A stretch of 64,000 nt of DNA from Demequina rhizosphaerae (lineage in GTDB: Bacteria > Actinomycetota > Actinomycetes > Actinomycetales > Demequinaceae), in assembly GCF_000971255.1 (NCBI RefSeq), contig NZ_BBMC01000006.1, forward strand, positions 158,303 through 222,302, written 5' to 3'. Positions 1 through 10,203 of the stretch are shown in pieces (positions within the stretch are counted from its first letter, which is position 1; each line of letters begins with the position of its first letter). The position numbers and the translations under genes were made by a program. The notes below the pieces were generated by a model that had not been told where the DNA came from, ran no database searches, and worked only from the letters and a program-made list of their open reading frames with translations.

Positions 1-3000
1 CGAGCCCGTCGCGTTGCGGGCGGTGTAGAGGTAGGCGAAGGTGCCGACGTCGGGGCCGACCTCGAAGGTGACGACGCCGTCCGCGAGCTGGTCGGCCGTG
101 TTGAGGCTCGCGGGCAGCAGCGCCGCGAGCGCCGCGCGCTCGTCCGTGCCCTCGGCCGCGTCGGGCCGCACGTCCACGAGCTCGAGGTCGCCGCCGGTGA
201 GGTCGAGGTCGTTCGCGAGCGGCTGCACCACGACCCTGCGTCCCGAGCCCGCCTGCACCTGGACGAAGTCGGTGTACGTGACGGGCGCCGGGTCCGCCTC
301 GACGGCGACCACGCCCACGCGCGCGGTCGCGGTCGCGGTGCGGCCGCGGGCGTCGATGACCCGGAAGTCGAATTCGTCCTGGCCCGCGAAGCCCGCTACC
401 GACGCGTAGACGAGGGCCGCGCCGTCCGCGCTCACGCGGGCCGCGCCCTCGCCGGGCTGGGTCACGACCGCGTCGAGGCGCACCTCGTCGCCGTCGGGGT
501 CGAGGCCCGTGCCGTCGAACTCGAGCCGCACCTCCTCGCCCGACGAGGCCCGCACCGCGAGGTCGCGCGGCGTGGGGGCGGCGTTCTCGGAGCCGTCGGT
601 CACGGTCACGACGATCACGCCGGTGTCGCGCTGCGACGGGAAGCCGAGCACGTACGACGCGTACGGGATCCGGTACGTCCCGGGGCTGTCGGGCGCGAGG
701 ATGCGCACGAGCGGTCCGGCCGCGAACGCGAGACCGCCGCCCTGCGGCGCCTCGACCGAGCCGGCGTCGAGCGCGATGACCGCGCCCGCGGCCGCGACGT
801 CGTTGTCGAGGACGCGCACGTCGACCTGCCCGCCCGCGCGGACGGTGATGGCGTCGTCCGCGACGAGCGGCGGCGCGGGGACCGCCGAGTCGAGCAGGAT
901 CACGGTGATCTCGCCGCGCACGGTCATCGCCGCCCGGCCGGATCCGTCGGAGACGGTGTACGACACGACGCCGAGCAGGCCGGGCTGGCCGTCGCCCGTG
1001 GTGCCGGACAGGCGCAGGGCGCCGTGGCCGACGATCGAGGCCTCGACGCGGGCGCCGTCCGTGGCGTCGACGGACGCGTCGGAGAGCAGCAGCACGCGGC
1101 CGCCCGGGTTGGTGACGGCGTCGATGACGTCGACGGTGACGTCCTCGTGGGGCCGCACGAAGGCGGTGAGCGGCACGGTGGCGAGCGCCTCGTCCTCGGG
1201 TGCGAGGACCGTGACGCGCGCGGTGCCGCGCGCCTGCACGGCCCCGTCGACCACGGTGACGTCGACCGTGTAGGTGCCGGGCAGCTCGGCCTGGAAGAGC
1301 ACGCCGGACGCGTCGGGGGAGACCTCGACGGTCGCGGAGTCGACCGGATCGACGCTCGCCTCGGTGACGGTGGGGGCGCCCGCGCCGCCCGCGACCCGGT
1401 CCGCGAACGCGATCGAGGTCCGCACGCCGGCCAGCGCGGTGACGGCGAGGGGCTCCACGGTGAGGCGCGGCTCGCCGACGACGGTGACGCGCAGCGTGCG
1501 GCTCGCCGTCGCGCCGCGCGCGTCCGCGACCGTGACCTCCACCTCGATCTCGCGCGTGGCGCCGCCGTGCCGGATGACGACCGTGCCCGCGGGCGACGCG
1601 GCGACCGCGACCTCCGGGTCCTCGGACACGGCGCTCTCGACGTAGACCGGGTCGCCCTCGGGGTCGACCCATCCCTCGAGCACGTCGACGGTGACGGTGC
1701 CGCCGGACTCGACCTGGGGGGCGGGCCACTCGGCGACGCAGCCCGGGACGCCGCACCATTCCGGGGCCGTGTTGCCGCGCGCGACGTCGAGGGTGACGGT
1801 CGCCGGCTCGGACAGCCCCTCCGGCCCGGATCCGTCCGAGATCGCGTACGTGAAGGACGCCGATCCCTTGGCACCCGCCTCGACGGTGGCGACGAGCGAC
1901 TGGCCGTCGTCCCCGATCGCCACCGAGGCGAACGAGCCGTCGGGCTGCGTGAGGCTCGCCGGGTCGATGGTGAGGAGGTCGCCGTTGGCGTCGTGGTCGT
2001 TGAGCAGCACCGGGAGGCGCACCTGGCGTCCCGAGCGCACCCCCAGCGCATCGTCCTCCGCGACGGGCGGGCGCGGGTCGCGCACCTCGGTCGAGACGTC
2101 CTGCTGCTCCTCCGCCGCCGTCGTCTGCTCGTCGGGCACCCAGTCCTGCGACGAGCGCACGAGCGTGCCCGAGGGCACCTCCCACACCCATCCCGAGCGG
2201 GCCTCGTTGAGGACCATGCGCGAGCCGTTCGAGCGCAGGGACGGCTCGCGCCGTTCGCCGAGCGTGCCGCCCCCGTAGTCGAGCGGGATCGTGGGCCCCG
2301 AGGAGCTCCACAGCGTGCCCTCGCCGTCGCCGTCCGGCAGCCACGCCGCGTAGACGACGCCGGCGAGCTCGGTCGGGGCCGCCGGGACGCCCGCGACCGC
2401 GTCCGAGCCGAAGACGCGTGCGGCCGCGCCGCCGTCGGCGGGCACCACGACGAGGCCGCGGCCGTCCGCGATCCGCACGTCCCCGCCCGCGGCGGGCCGC
2501 TGGAGCCGGGCGTCGGCGTCGGTGCCGGTCACGGTCGCGCCGTCGACGCCCTCGCGCCACAGCTCGGCCGTCTCGGCCTCGAGCAGCACCCAGTCGGATC
2601 CCGCGAAGGACACCTGGTAGCTCCCGCCCTCGGGGGCGTCGGGCACCGCGTCGATGCCGGCGACGGCTCCGTCGACGTCCGCCCGCACCACGCCGCCGAG
2701 CGTCGGGGAGTACGCCGCGACGTGACCGTCCTCGGTGACCGCGACCGCGACCGCGCGGAGCCCGTCGTCGGAGTCGAGCAGGAGCTCGCGCGGCTCGAGC
2801 GCGGTGCCGTCGGAGATCCGCCCGGCGAGCACGTCGCCGTCGGCGGCGAGGTACGCGACCACGTCGCCCTCGGCCGCGATCGCCGTGGTGCCCGCGGGCG
2901 TGTCGACGGCGCCCTCCGCGCCCGCCTCGAGGTCGACGGGGCGGCCGGCGTCGAGCTCGGTCACGGACGTGTAGCCGGCCGACAGGACGAGCAGGCTGCC

Positions 3001-3258
3001 GTCGTGCTGGAGGATCTCGGACGGCGAGTCGACCTCCTTGACGGTGTCGACCTCGGCGAGCTCCGTGTTGACGCGCGCGTAGCGCTCCCCGGCGCCGGTC
3101 TGCAGCGCCCACACGGTCGGGTCGACCGCGACGGCCTCGCGCTCGTCGAAGCCGGGCGCGACGATCGCGCCGACCGTGGCGGCCGCGAGGACCACGCCCG
3201 TGACGATGCGTCCGGTGCGGCGGCGGCGCGCGGCGGTGGCGCGCCCGACGTCCGTCAC
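1..3258 (-). CDS. Large Ig-like-repeat, membrane-anchored surface protein (3' end cut by window)
   Basis: The frame stays open from a GTG at 3258 to the window edge (1086 codons), so the C-terminus is missing. The N-terminus is short and Arg-rich, followed by one hydrophobic segment at about residues 18-35, which reads as a type II anchor or uncleaved signal. Residues about 50-370 look like a beta-propeller-like region (repeated SVTELDAG/LLVLSAG-type strands). From about residue 410 there are tandem Ig/cadherin-like modules marked by recurring VAEDDALGVRSG, LLNDHDANGD and VTVADARG motifs, typical of Big_9/VCBS-like cell-surface repeats. The start overlaps the kinase stop by 4 bp (GTGA), so the two are translationally coupled. 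The function is probably extracytoplasmic adhesion or envelope binding, possibly a kinase partner. The domain family is inferred by eye from repeat style; the role is inference. Confidence 0.72.
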   Translation of the reverse strand, partial: MTDVGRATAARRRRTGRIVTGVVLAAATVGAIVAPGFDEREAVAVDPTVWALQTGAGERYARVNTELAEVDTVKEVDSPSEILQHDGSLLVLSAGYTSVTELDAGRPVDLEAGAEGAVDTPAGTTAIAAEGDVVAYLAADGDVLAGRISDGTALEPRELLLDSDDGLRAVAVAVTEDGHVAAYSPTLGGVVRADVDGAVAGIDAVPDAPEGGSYQVSFAGSDWVLLEAETAELWREGVDGATVTGTDADARLQRPAAGGDVRIADGRGLVVVPADGGAAARVFGSDAVAGVPAAPTELAGVVYAAWLPDGDGEGTLWSSSGPTIPLDYGGGTLGERREPSLRSNGSRMVLNEARSGWVWEVPSGTLVRSSQDWVPDEQTTAAEEQQDVSTEVRDPRPPVAEDDALGVRSGRQVRLPVLLNDHDANGDLLTIDPASLTQPDGSFASVAIGDDGQSLVATVEAGAKGSASFTYAISDGSGPEGLSEPATVTLDVARGNTAPEWCGVPGCVAEWPAPQVESGGTVTVDVLEGWVDPEGDPVYVESAVSEDPEVAVAASPAGTVVIRHGGATREIEVEVTVADARGATASRTLRVTVVGEPRLTVEPLAVTALAGVRTSIAFADRVAGGAGAPTVTEASVDPVDSATVEVSPDASGVLFQAELPGTYTVDVTVVDGAVQARGTARVTVLAPEDEALATVPLTAFVRPHEDVTVDVIDAVTNPGGRVLLLSDASVDATDGARVEASIVGHGALRLSGTTGDGQPGLLGVVSYTVSDGSGRAAMTVRGEITVILLDSAVPAPPLVADDAITVRAGGQVDVRVLDNDVAAAGAVIALDAGSVEAPQGGGLAFAAGPLVRILAPDSPGTYRIPYASYVLGFPSQRDTGVIVVTVTDGSENAAPTPRDLAVRASSGEEVRLEFDGTGLDPDGDEVRLDAVVTQPGEGAARVSADGAALVYASVAGFAGQDEFDFRVIDARGRTATATARVGVVAVEADPAPVTYTDFVQVQAGSGRRVVVQPLANDLDLTGGDLELVDVRPDAAEGTDERAALAALLPASLNTADQLADGVVTFEVGPDVGTFAYLYTARNATGS

Positions 3259-4334
3259 CCGCCGCCCGCCAGGGTCATCACGAGCACCGTCGTCACGGTG
3301 GCCGCCGCGGCGGCGCCGAGCGCCCACGCGACGATCGTCCGCGGGGTCGCGTGGGGCGGGCGGGCGAGCGTGCCGGTCGCGGTCGCCCGCCGCCGCTGCG
3401 CGATCGGGACGTGCGAGCGGACGGGCCCGCGCGGCGCATCGTCCACGGTCACGCGCGAGGCCTGCGCCCACGCGTCGGTGGGCACCTCGAGGGGCGTGAC
3501 GGGCAGGCCGAGGTCGCGCTGCACGGCCTGGAGCGCCTGCCCGAACGCGAGCGCGCTGGGGAAGCGGTCGCCGGGGTCGCGGCGCATGCCGCCCGCGAGC
3601 GCGTCCTCGAGCGCGGCGGGCACGTCGTCGCGCCCGGTGGCGCGGTAGCGCGCCTTGAGGATCCGCGCCTTGAGCTGGTCCGGCGGGAGGCGGCGGTCGG
3701 GCTCGTCGAACGGGCTGTGCTGGGCGAGCAGCGTGTACACGGTCGCGGCGAGCGACCACACGTCCGATGCGACGGTGCCGGAGCTCATCCGGTCGATCAC
3801 CTCGGGCGCGCTCCACGGCGGGCTCATCGCGACGTCGTCGGCGTCGCCGGCCATCACGGCGGTCGCGACGCCGAAGTCCGACAGCACGGGATGCCCGAAC
3901 TGGGTGACGAGGATGTTGGACGGCTTGATGTCGCGGTGCAGCATGCCGATGCGGTGCGCCGCCTCGACGGCGGAGGCGATCTGGACCCCCACCGCGAGCA
4001 CGTCGGCGACCGGGATCTGCTCGGCGCGGTAGCGGTTCGCGAGGGAGCCGGGGCAGTACTCGACCACCATGAACGGCCGGCCGTCGCCCGACACCGACGC
4101 CTCGTGCACCGTGAGGATCGACGGGTGCGCGCTCAGCGCGGCCATCACGTCCGCCTCGACGCCGAGGGCGCGCGCGGCAGCATCGTGCACGCGCGCGTGG
4201 AGCACCTTCACCGCGACCTGGCGGCGCGGCATGTCCTGCTGGAACAGGAACACGTCCGCGAAGCCGCCCTGCCCCAGCGGGCGCACGTAGGTGTACCCGG
4301 GCAGCACCGGCGGCTGGAGGGGCTGACGCGTCAT
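3255..4334 (-). CDS. Transmembrane Ser/Thr protein kinase (PknB-like)
   Basis: This is a Hanks-type kinase of 359 residues. The glycine loop GQGGFADV sits at residues 21-28 and the ATP lysine is K43. The catalytic loop HRDIKPSN covers 133-140 (D135, N140), the DFG is D153-G155, and an APE motif follows. The sequence after the kinase domain is short and ends in one hydrophobic helix plus a Gly tail, so the C-terminus is a membrane anchor with essentially no extracellular sensor. That is shorter than PknB, which carries PASTA repeats. The downstream coupled gene could supply the extracellular part. In related actinobacteria such kinases lie beside surface-repeat proteins; this pairing is inference. 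Confidence 0.93.
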   Translation of the reverse strand: MTRQPLQPPVLPGYTYVRPLGQGGFADVFLFQQDMPRRQVAVKVLHARVHDAAARALGVEADVMAALSAHPSILTVHEASVSGDGRPFMVVEYCPGSLANRYRAEQIPVADVLAVGVQIASAVEAAHRIGMLHRDIKPSNILVTQFGHPVLSDFGVATAVMAGDADDVAMSPPWSAPEVIDRMSSGTVASDVWSLAATVYTLLAQHSPFDEPDRRLPPDQLKARILKARYRATGRDDVPAALEDALAGGMRRDPGDRFPSALAFGQALQAVQRDLGLPVTPLEVPTDAWAQASRVTVDDAPRGPVRSHVPIAQRRRATATGTLARPPHATPRTIVAWALGAAAAATVTTVLVMTLAGGG

Positions 4335-4431
4335 GGCCCTCCGAGCCCGGGGTGGCGGCGGGACGGCGACGGGCTCATGCCGACAGCGTAGCCACCGGAC
4401 CGCCCGTGGCGACGGTGCGCGGGGCCGTGCC

Positions 4432-7299
4432 TCAGGCCTCGTACTCGTCGAGCGGCGGGCACGCGCAGACGAGGTTCCGGTCGCCGTGCGCGTTGTCGAT
4501 GCGGCGCACCGGCGGCCAGTACTTGTCGAGCCGCAGCGACGGCACCGGGAACGCGGCCTGCTCGCGCGCGTACGCCTGGTCCCAGCCGTCCGCGACCACC
4601 ATCGCCATGGTGTGCGGAGCGTGGCGCAGCGGCGAGTCCGCGGCGGCGATGTCGCCGCGCTCGACCGCGGCGATCTCCTCGCGGATCGCGATCATCGCGT
4701 CGATGAAGCGGTCGATCTCGACGAGGTCCTCGGACTCGGTCGGCTCGACCATGAGGGTGCCCGCGACGGGGAACGACATGGTGGGCGCGTGGATGCCGAA
4801 GTCGATGAGGCGCTTGGCGATGTCCTCCGCCGTGATCCCCGTGGCCTTGGTGAGGGGGCGCACGTCGAGGATGCACTCGTGCGCGACGAGGCCGCCGGGG
4901 CCGCGGAACAGCACCGGGTAGTGCGCGTCGAGGCGAGTCGCGACGTAGTTGGCCGCGAGGACCGCGGTCTCGGTCGCGCGGCGCAGTCCGCCGTGGCCCA
5001 TGAGCGCGATGTACGCCCACGAGATGGGCAGCACGCCCGCGGAGCCGTACGGCGCCGACGACACGGGCGCGCCCTCGCGGGCGAGCTCGGCGGGCGACTG
5101 CACGGGCGCGAGCGAGCGCGGCAGGAACGGCACGAGGTGCTCCGCGACCGCGACCGGGCCGACGCCGGGGCCGCCGCCGCCGTGCGGGATCGCGAAGGTC
5201 TTGTGGAGGTTGAGGTGCGAGACGTCGCCGCCGAAGTGGCCCGGCTTCGCGACGCCCACGAGCGCGTTGAGGTTGGCGCCGTCGATGTACACCTGGCCGC
5301 CCGCATCGTGCACCGCCGCGCACACCTCGCCCACGTGCTCCTCGTAGACGCCGTGCGTGGACGGGTAGGTGATCATGATGCAGCTCACCTTGCCGTCGTT
5401 GAGCGCGAGCTTGGCGCGCAGGTCGGCGAGGTCGATCTCGCCGTCCGCGGCGGTCGCGACCACGACGACGCGCATGCCGGCGAGCACCGCCGAGGCGGCG
5501 TTGGTGCCGTGCGCGGAGGCGGGGATGAGGCAGATGTCGCGGTCCGACTCGCCGCGCGAGCGGTGGTACTCGCGGATCGCGAGCAGGCCCGCGTACTCGC
5601 CGCGCGAGCCCGCGTTGGGCTGCACGGAGACGGCGGCGTAGCCGGTGATCTCCGCGAGCCAGCCCTCGAGTTGGGCGATCATCTCGCGGTAGCCGCCGGT
5701 CTGGTCAGCGGGCGCGAACGGGTGGATCTGCGCGAAGCCGGGCCAGCTCACGGCCGCCATCTCGACGGCGGAGTTGAGCTTCATCGTGCACGAGCCGAGG
5801 GGGATCATCGTGCGGTCGAGCGCGAGGTCGCGGTCCGCGAGGCGGCGCATGTACCGCATGAGCGACGTCTCCGAGCGGTGCGCGCTGAAGATCGGGTGCT
5901 GGAGGTAGTCCGAGGTGCGGCGCAGGCTCACGGGGATCGTCACCGTCGGGCCCGTGTAGACGGGACGCTCGGCGCGGCGGTCGAGGATCGCCTCGAGCAG
6001 CGCGGTGAGGATCTCCGGCGTCGTGCGCTCGTCGCACGCGATCGCGACGGCGTCCGCGTCGAGGCGGCGCACGTTGATGCCGCGGGCGGCGATGCGGGCG
6101 ACCACCGAGTCCGCGCCGCGCGGCACCTCGACGACGATCGTGTCGAAGAAGTGGTCGTGGCGGACCGTGGCGCCGCGCGCGCGGAGCGCGTCGGCGAGCG
6201 TCGACGCCATCGTGTGGACGCGCAGCGCGATCTCCCGCAGGCCCTCGGGGCCGTGGTAGACGGCGTAGAAGCTCGCGATGACGGCGAGCAGCGCCTGCGC
6301 GGTGCAGATGTTCGACGTGGCCTTGTCGCGGCGGATGTGCTGCTCGCGGGTCTGGAGCGCGAGGCGGTACGCCGGGTCTCCGTCGGCGTCCACCGAGACG
6401 CCCACGAGGCGGCCGGGGAGCTGGCGCTCGAGGCCCTCGCGGACGGCGATGTAGGCGGCGTGCGGGCCGCCGAAGAACAGCGGGACGCCGAAGCGCTGCG
6501 TCGAGCCGACCGCGATGTCCGCGCCCAGCTCGCCCGGCGCCTTGATGACGCACAGCGAGAGGATGTCGGCGGCGACGGTGACGAGCGCGCCGGCCTCGTG
6601 CGCGAGGTCGATGAGCGTGGAGACGTCGCGCACCACGCCGGTCTGACCCGGCTGCTGGATGACGAGGCCCACGAGGTCGTCGGGGGCCTCCCAGCCCTCG
6701 CCGAGCTCCTGGACCTCGAGCGGCAGGCCGATCGCCTCGGCCTGCGCGCGCACCACCTCGACGGTCTGCGGGAGGCACTCGGCGTCGAGCACGATGCGGC
6801 CGCCGTCCTTGCCGCGGACGGCGCGGCGCATGAGGAGCACGGCCTCGGAGACCGCGGTGGCCTCGTCGAGCAGCGACGCGCCCGCGACGGGCAGCGCGGT
6901 GAGGTCGGAGACCATCGTCTGGAAGTTGAGCATCGCCTCGAGGCGGCCCTGCGAGATCTCCGCCTGGTACGGCGTGTAGGCGGTGTACCAGGCCGGGTTC
7001 TCGAGCACGTTCCGCTGGATCGCCATCGGCGTGATGGTGTCGTGGTAGCCCATGCCGATCATCGACACCTGCACGGTGTTGCGGGCCGCGAGGCCCTGGA
7101 GGGCGGTGAGCACCTCGGCCTCCGAGCGCGGCTCCGGCAGGACGAGCACGTCGTCGCCGCGGATCGACGCCGGCACGGCGGCGTCCACCAGGGTGTCCAG
7201 GGAGGCGTGCCCGACGGCGGCGAGCATGGTCTCGAGGGCGGGGGCGTCGGGTCCGATGTGGCGGTCGGCGAAGGAGGTCACCGGCCCATTCTTGCGCAT
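4432..7299 (-). CDS. gcvP: Glycine dehydrogenase (decarboxylating), P protein of the glycine cleavage system
   Basis: PLP-dependent P protein that decarboxylates glycine and passes the aminomethyl group to lipoyl-GcvH. From the ATG at 7299 it is 955 residues, the normal length of single-chain GcvP. The N-terminus carries the family hallmark FADRHIGPD. The C-terminal half has the PLP-lysine motif [22 protein letters not shown] at 7281 (VTSFADRH) is an alternative start; the ATG is preferred because a GGAG lies about 11 bases upstream. The frame is open for another 300 codons upstream, but that part is Arg/Asp-rich noise antisense to the next gene. gcvT and gcvH are not in the window. Confidence 0.97.
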   Translation of the reverse strand: MRKNGPVTSFADRHIGPDAPALETMLAAVGHASLDTLVDAAVPASIRGDDVLVLPEPRSEAEVLTALQGLAARNTVQVSMIGMGYHDTITPMAIQRNVLENPAWYTAYTPYQAEISQGRLEAMLNFQTMVSDLTALPVAGASLLDEATAVSEAVLLMRRAVRGKDGGRIVLDAECLPQTVEVVRAQAEAIGLPLEVQELGEGWEAPDDLVGLVIQQPGQTGVVRDVSTLIDLAHEAGALVTVAADILSLCVIKAPGELGADIAVGSTQRFGVPLFFGGPHAAYIAVREGLERQLPGRLVGVSVDADGDPAYRLALQTREQHIRRDKATSNICTAQALLAVIASFYAVYHGPEGLREIALRVHTMASTLADALRARGATVRHDHFFDTIVVEVPRGADSVVARIAARGINVRRLDADAVAIACDERTTPEILTALLEAILDRRAERPVYTGPTVTIPVSLRRTSDYLQHPIFSAHRSETSLMRYMRRLADRDLALDRTMIPLGSCTMKLNSAVEMAAVSWPGFAQIHPFAPADQTGGYREMIAQLEGWLAEITGYAAVSVQPNAGSRGEYAGLLAIREYHRSRGESDRDICLIPASAHGTNAASAVLAGMRVVVVATAADGEIDLADLRAKLALNDGKVSCIMITYPSTHGVYEEHVGEVCAAVHDAGGQVYIDGANLNALVGVAKPGHFGGDVSHLNLHKTFAIPHGGGGPGVGPVAVAEHLVPFLPRSLAPVQSPAELAREGAPVSSAPYGSAGVLPISWAYIALMGHGGLRRATETAVLAANYVATRLDAHYPVLFRGPGGLVAHECILDVRPLTKATGITAEDIAKRLIDFGIHAPTMSFPVAGTLMVEPTESEDLVEIDRFIDAMIAIREEIAAVERGDIAAADSPLRHAPHTMAMVVADGWDQAYAREQAAFPVPSLRLDKYWPPVRRIDNAHGDRNLVCACPPLDEYEA

Positions 7300-7401
7300 C
7301 GTGCCCGGTGCTCCGCCTTGGTGTGGCGCATCGGACAGCGCGGGGCGCGCCTCGCGCGGGCATGCGGCCTGCCCCCGACGCCCGGGCACTAGCCTGAGGG
7401 C

Positions 7402-8445
7402 GTGAAGGTGACCATCCAGATCCCGTGCCTCAACGAGGAGACGACGCTGCCGCTCGTGCTCGACACGATCCCGGCGTCCCTCCCGGGCGTCGACGTGATC
7501 GAGGTGCTCGTCATCGACGACGGCTCGACCGACCGCACCGCGGAGGTGGCTCGCGCCCGCGGCGCGACGGTGATCCGGCACGCGCGCACGATGGGCCTCG
7601 CCCGGTCCTTCCGCGACGGCGTCGACCACGCGCTGCGCCACGGGGCGGACGTCGTCGTCAACACCGACGGCGACAACCAGTACCCGCAGGAGCGCATCGG
7701 CGACCTCGTCGCGCCGATCCTCGCGGGCGAGGCCGAGATCGTCATCGGCGACCGCCAGACCCACAAGATCGCGCACTTCTCGGCCTTCAAGAAGACGATG
7801 CAGCGCTTCGGCTCGTGGGTGGTCAACCGGGCGGCGGGCACGGACCTGCCGGACGCGGCGTCCGGCTTCCGCGCGTACTCGCGCTTCGCGCTGTACCGCC
7901 TCAACATCGTCACGCAGTTCAGCTACACGATGGAGACGATCATCCAGGCGGGCAACAAGCGCCTGGCGATCACGTCGGTCCCCATCGACACCAACCCGAA
8001 GACCCGCGAGTCGCGCCTGTTCTCCAACATGTTCGAGCACATGCTGAAGTCGGGCCAGGCGATCCTGCGCTCGTACATCATGTTCCGGCCGTGGGGCATC
8101 TTCGCGTCGCTCGCGACGCTGTTCGGGGTCCTCGGCGTGTTCCCGTACGTGCGGTTCGCGGTGCTGCGCGCGCTCGGCGACGAGGGCAACCACATCCAGT
8201 CGCTCATGCTCGGCGGCGCGCTCATCTCCGGCGCGCTCATCGCGGTGGCGCTCGGCGTGCTCTCCGACCTGCTCAAGACCAACCGGATCCTCGCGGAGGA
8301 CCAGCTCGAGCGGCTCAAGGAGCAGCAGTACGGCCCCGTGCGGCCGATCACCGCCGCCGCACCGGACGAGGCGCCCGAGGTCACCCCTCCCGCGGAGCCG
8401 ATCCGCGGGACGGACGCCCGGCGTCCCGACGTCGCGCGCCGATAG
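7402..8445 (+). CDS. GT2 family glycosyltransferase (polyprenyl-phosphate sugar transferase type)
   Basis: GTG start after a GAGGG. The N-terminal GT-A domain has the nucleotide-binding run [10 protein letters not shown] (about residues 32-41) and the DxD-like NTDGDNQ (about 88-94). Two C-terminal hydrophobic stretches (about 232-256 and 268-292) anchor it, as in DPM1/ArnC/GtrB-type enzymes that load a sugar onto polyprenyl phosphate. The tail is Pro/Ala-rich. It is divergent from gcvP and convergent with a flippase-like gene whose 3' end it overlaps by 65 bp. The likely role is glycan or lipid-linked sugar synthesis in the adjacent envelope block. Substrate unknown. Confidence 0.9.
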   Translation: MKVTIQIPCLNEETTLPLVLDTIPASLPGVDVIEVLVIDDGSTDRTAEVARARGATVIRHARTMGLARSFRDGVDHALRHGADVVVNTDGDNQYPQERIGDLVAPILAGEAEIVIGDRQTHKIAHFSAFKKTMQRFGSWVVNRAAGTDLPDAASGFRAYSRFALYRLNIVTQFSYTMETIIQAGNKRLAITSVPIDTNPKTRESRLFSNMFEHMLKSGQAILRSYIMFRPWGIFASLATLFGVLGVFPYVRFAVLRALGDEGNHIQSLMLGGALISGALIAVALGVLSDLLKTNRILAEDQLERLKEQQYGPVRPITAAAPDEAPEVTPPAEPIRGTDARRPDVARR

Positions 8446-9307
8446 CGGTCCCGACCCCGAGGCCCGCCGCGTCGGCCGCGGTCATGAGGAAGCGGCTCAC
8501 GAGCGCGAGGCTGAGCGCCTGCGCGGGCGTCGCGACGGGCGCGAGCGCGAGCACCAGGGCCGCCTCGCGTGCGCCCGCACCCGCCGGCGCCACGACCACG
8601 AGGAAGCCGACGAGCCACGCGAAGGCGAACGCGCCGGTCGCGACCGCGAGGCCCGCGCCGGGGGCGAGCTCGCGCAGCAGCAGCCACGCGTGCACGCCCA
8701 GCACCAGCCACATGAGCGTCGACCACGCCGCGGAGGCGAGCAGCGCGCGCCCGCCGACGTGCGCCGGCTCCTCGGTGCGCCGCGTCACGCGGAAGGCGAG
8801 CGCCACGACGCGCGCGAGCACCGGCGGCACCAGCAGGACCGCGAGCGCGGCCGCGACGACGAGCACCCACCAGTAGGCCGCGAGCGCGTCCGGCACCGCG
8901 AGGACCAGCCCCACCGCGCCCACGACGGCGGACGTCACCACGCCGACGACCATCGCGACGATCGACCCCGTCATCGCGCGGGGGCGGCTCACGCCGTGGT
9001 CGCGCGCGAACTCCGCCTGCGCGAGCACGGGCCACACGGACCCGGGCACGTACTTGCCGACCTGGGACAGCAGGAAGACCCGCATCGCCTCCGCGACGGT
9101 CGTGTCGAGGCCGATCGCGCGCATCACCGCGCGCCACGACATCGCGTTGACCCCGAGCGCGACCATGCACGCGACGAGCGATCCCGCGACCGCGCCCCAC
9201 GTGAGGTCGCGGAGCGCCGCGGACACCTCGTCCCAGTTCGACACCACCGCCCACGCGAGCAGCCCGACGGCGACCGTGAGGAAGCCCCATCGCAGCGCGC
9301 GCCTCAT
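8381..9307 (-). CDS. Lysylphosphatidylglycerol synthase TM-region (UPF0104/flippase-like) membrane protein
   Basis: 308 residues with about eight hydrophobic helices and the family feature [11 protein letters not shown] near residue 80, seen in AglD/LPG-synthase-TM proteins. These proteins usually sit beside polyprenyl glycosyltransferases, and this one is beside two. The ATG at 9307 overlaps the epimerase stop by 4 bp (ATGA), so it is the second gene of that operon. Its 3' end runs 65 bp into the convergent GT2 gene. A role in moving or modifying a lipid-linked sugar is inferred from family and context. Confidence 0.85.
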   Translation of the reverse strand: MRRALRWGFLTVAVGLLAWAVVSNWDEVSAALRDLTWGAVAGSLVACMVALGVNAMSWRAVMRAIGLDTTVAEAMRVFLLSQVGKYVPGSVWPVLAQAEFARDHGVSRPRAMTGSIVAMVVGVVTSAVVGAVGLVLAVPDALAAYWWVLVVAAALAVLLVPPVLARVVALAFRVTRRTEEPAHVGGRALLASAAWSTLMWLVLGVHAWLLLRELAPGAGLAVATGAFAFAWLVGFLVVVAPAGAGAREAALVLALAPVATPAQALSLALVSRFLMTAADAAGLGVGTAIGARRRDAGRPSRGSAPREG

Positions 9308-10170
9308 CGGGCCTGCCGCTCCCACATGTCGGCGATGCCCTCGGCGAGCGGCACGCGCGGCTCCCAGCCGAGGGCGTCGCGCGCGAGCGCGACATCGAGC
9401 CACGTCGAGTCCGGGTCCACGCCGCGCGACTGCAGCCGCTCGATGCGCAGCGCGTCCCCTACGGCCTGATCGAGGAGCGCGAGCAGCTCGGACAGCGAGG
9501 TGGGCACGCCCGAGCCGACGTTCACCACGGGCGGCGCGTCGGGCCTCGCGACGATGCGCGCGACCGCGTCCACCACGTCGTCGGCGTGGACGTAGTCCCG
9601 GGCCACCGCGCCGTCGCCGTGCAGCGTGATCGCCTCGCCCGCGCGGACCGCGCGCATCCAGATCGCGAGCACACCCTGGCCGTGCGCGCCGCGCTGGCCG
9701 GGACCGTAGGCGTTCGCGATCCGCACCGCGGTGGAGGCCGGCCCGGCGTCGACGAGGATGCGCTCCTGCGCGAGCTTGTACGCGCCGTAGGCGTTCGGCG
9801 GCGCGGGCGCGTCGGACTCCGCGTAGGGCGGCACAGCGGGCCGGCCGTAGACGGCGCCTCCCGAGGACAGCAGGACGATGCGCGGCGGAGCGGGGCGCGC
9901 GGCGGCGGCCGTCGCGAAGGCGCGGAAAGCGTCGAGCTCGGCCTCGACCGCGCGCGGGTCCTCGGCCGCGACGGTGGGCGTGATGCCGCCGGCCGCCCAC
10001 ACGATCACCGGGACATCGGCGGCCCGCGGCGCGAGCGCATCGTCCACGAGGACGGGATCCTGCCTGGTGAAACCGGTGACGCGGGCGCCGCGGGAGGCGA
10101 GGCCGGAGAGGATCGCGGAGCCGAGGAAGCCGCCGGAGCCGACGACGGCCACGTCATACACTGTGCTCAC
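9304..10170 (-). CDS. NAD-dependent epimerase/dehydratase (extended SDR)
   Basis: 288 residues from a GTG at 10170. The Rossmann motif VVGSGGFLGS lies near residues 9-18, the catalytic serine region LLSSGGAVYG near 105, and YxxxK appears as YGAYK near 135. Together with the NVGSG motif these define GalE/RmlD-like nucleotide-sugar SDRs. The start lies 33 bp from the divergent GT4 start, so both promoters share a very short interval. An in-frame ATG at 10200 would leave only 3 bp and is disfavoured. Probably makes or modifies a sugar nucleotide for the neighbouring glycosyltransferases. Confidence 0.9.
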   Translation of the reverse strand: MSTVYDVAVVGSGGFLGSAILSGLASRGARVTGFTRQDPVLVDDALAPRAADVPVIVWAAGGITPTVAAEDPRAVEAELDAFRAFATAAAARPAPPRIVLLSSGGAVYGRPAVPPYAESDAPAPPNAYGAYKLAQERILVDAGPASTAVRIANAYGPGQRGAHGQGVLAIWMRAVRAGEAITLHGDGAVARDYVHADDVVDAVARIVARPDAPPVVNVGSGVPTSLSELLALLDQAVGDALRIERLQSRGVDPDSTWLDVALARDALGWEPRVPLAEGIADMWERQAR

Positions 10171-10203
10171 CCACCCACCCCTCGACGTATCGGATGTCAT
10201 CCT

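Noticed and set aside
4333..7392. A 1019-codon open frame antisense to gcvP, and similar long frames antisense or in alternate frames over glgP, lacZ and the Ig-repeat gene
   Set aside because: Composition is Arg/Asp/Gly/His-rich with no domain, as expected of shadow frames in very GC-rich DNA; the opposite frame has clear families.
7300..7401. Possible glycine riboswitch before gcvP
   Set aside because: Only about 100 bases separate the two divergent genes and no paired aptamer pattern is visible.
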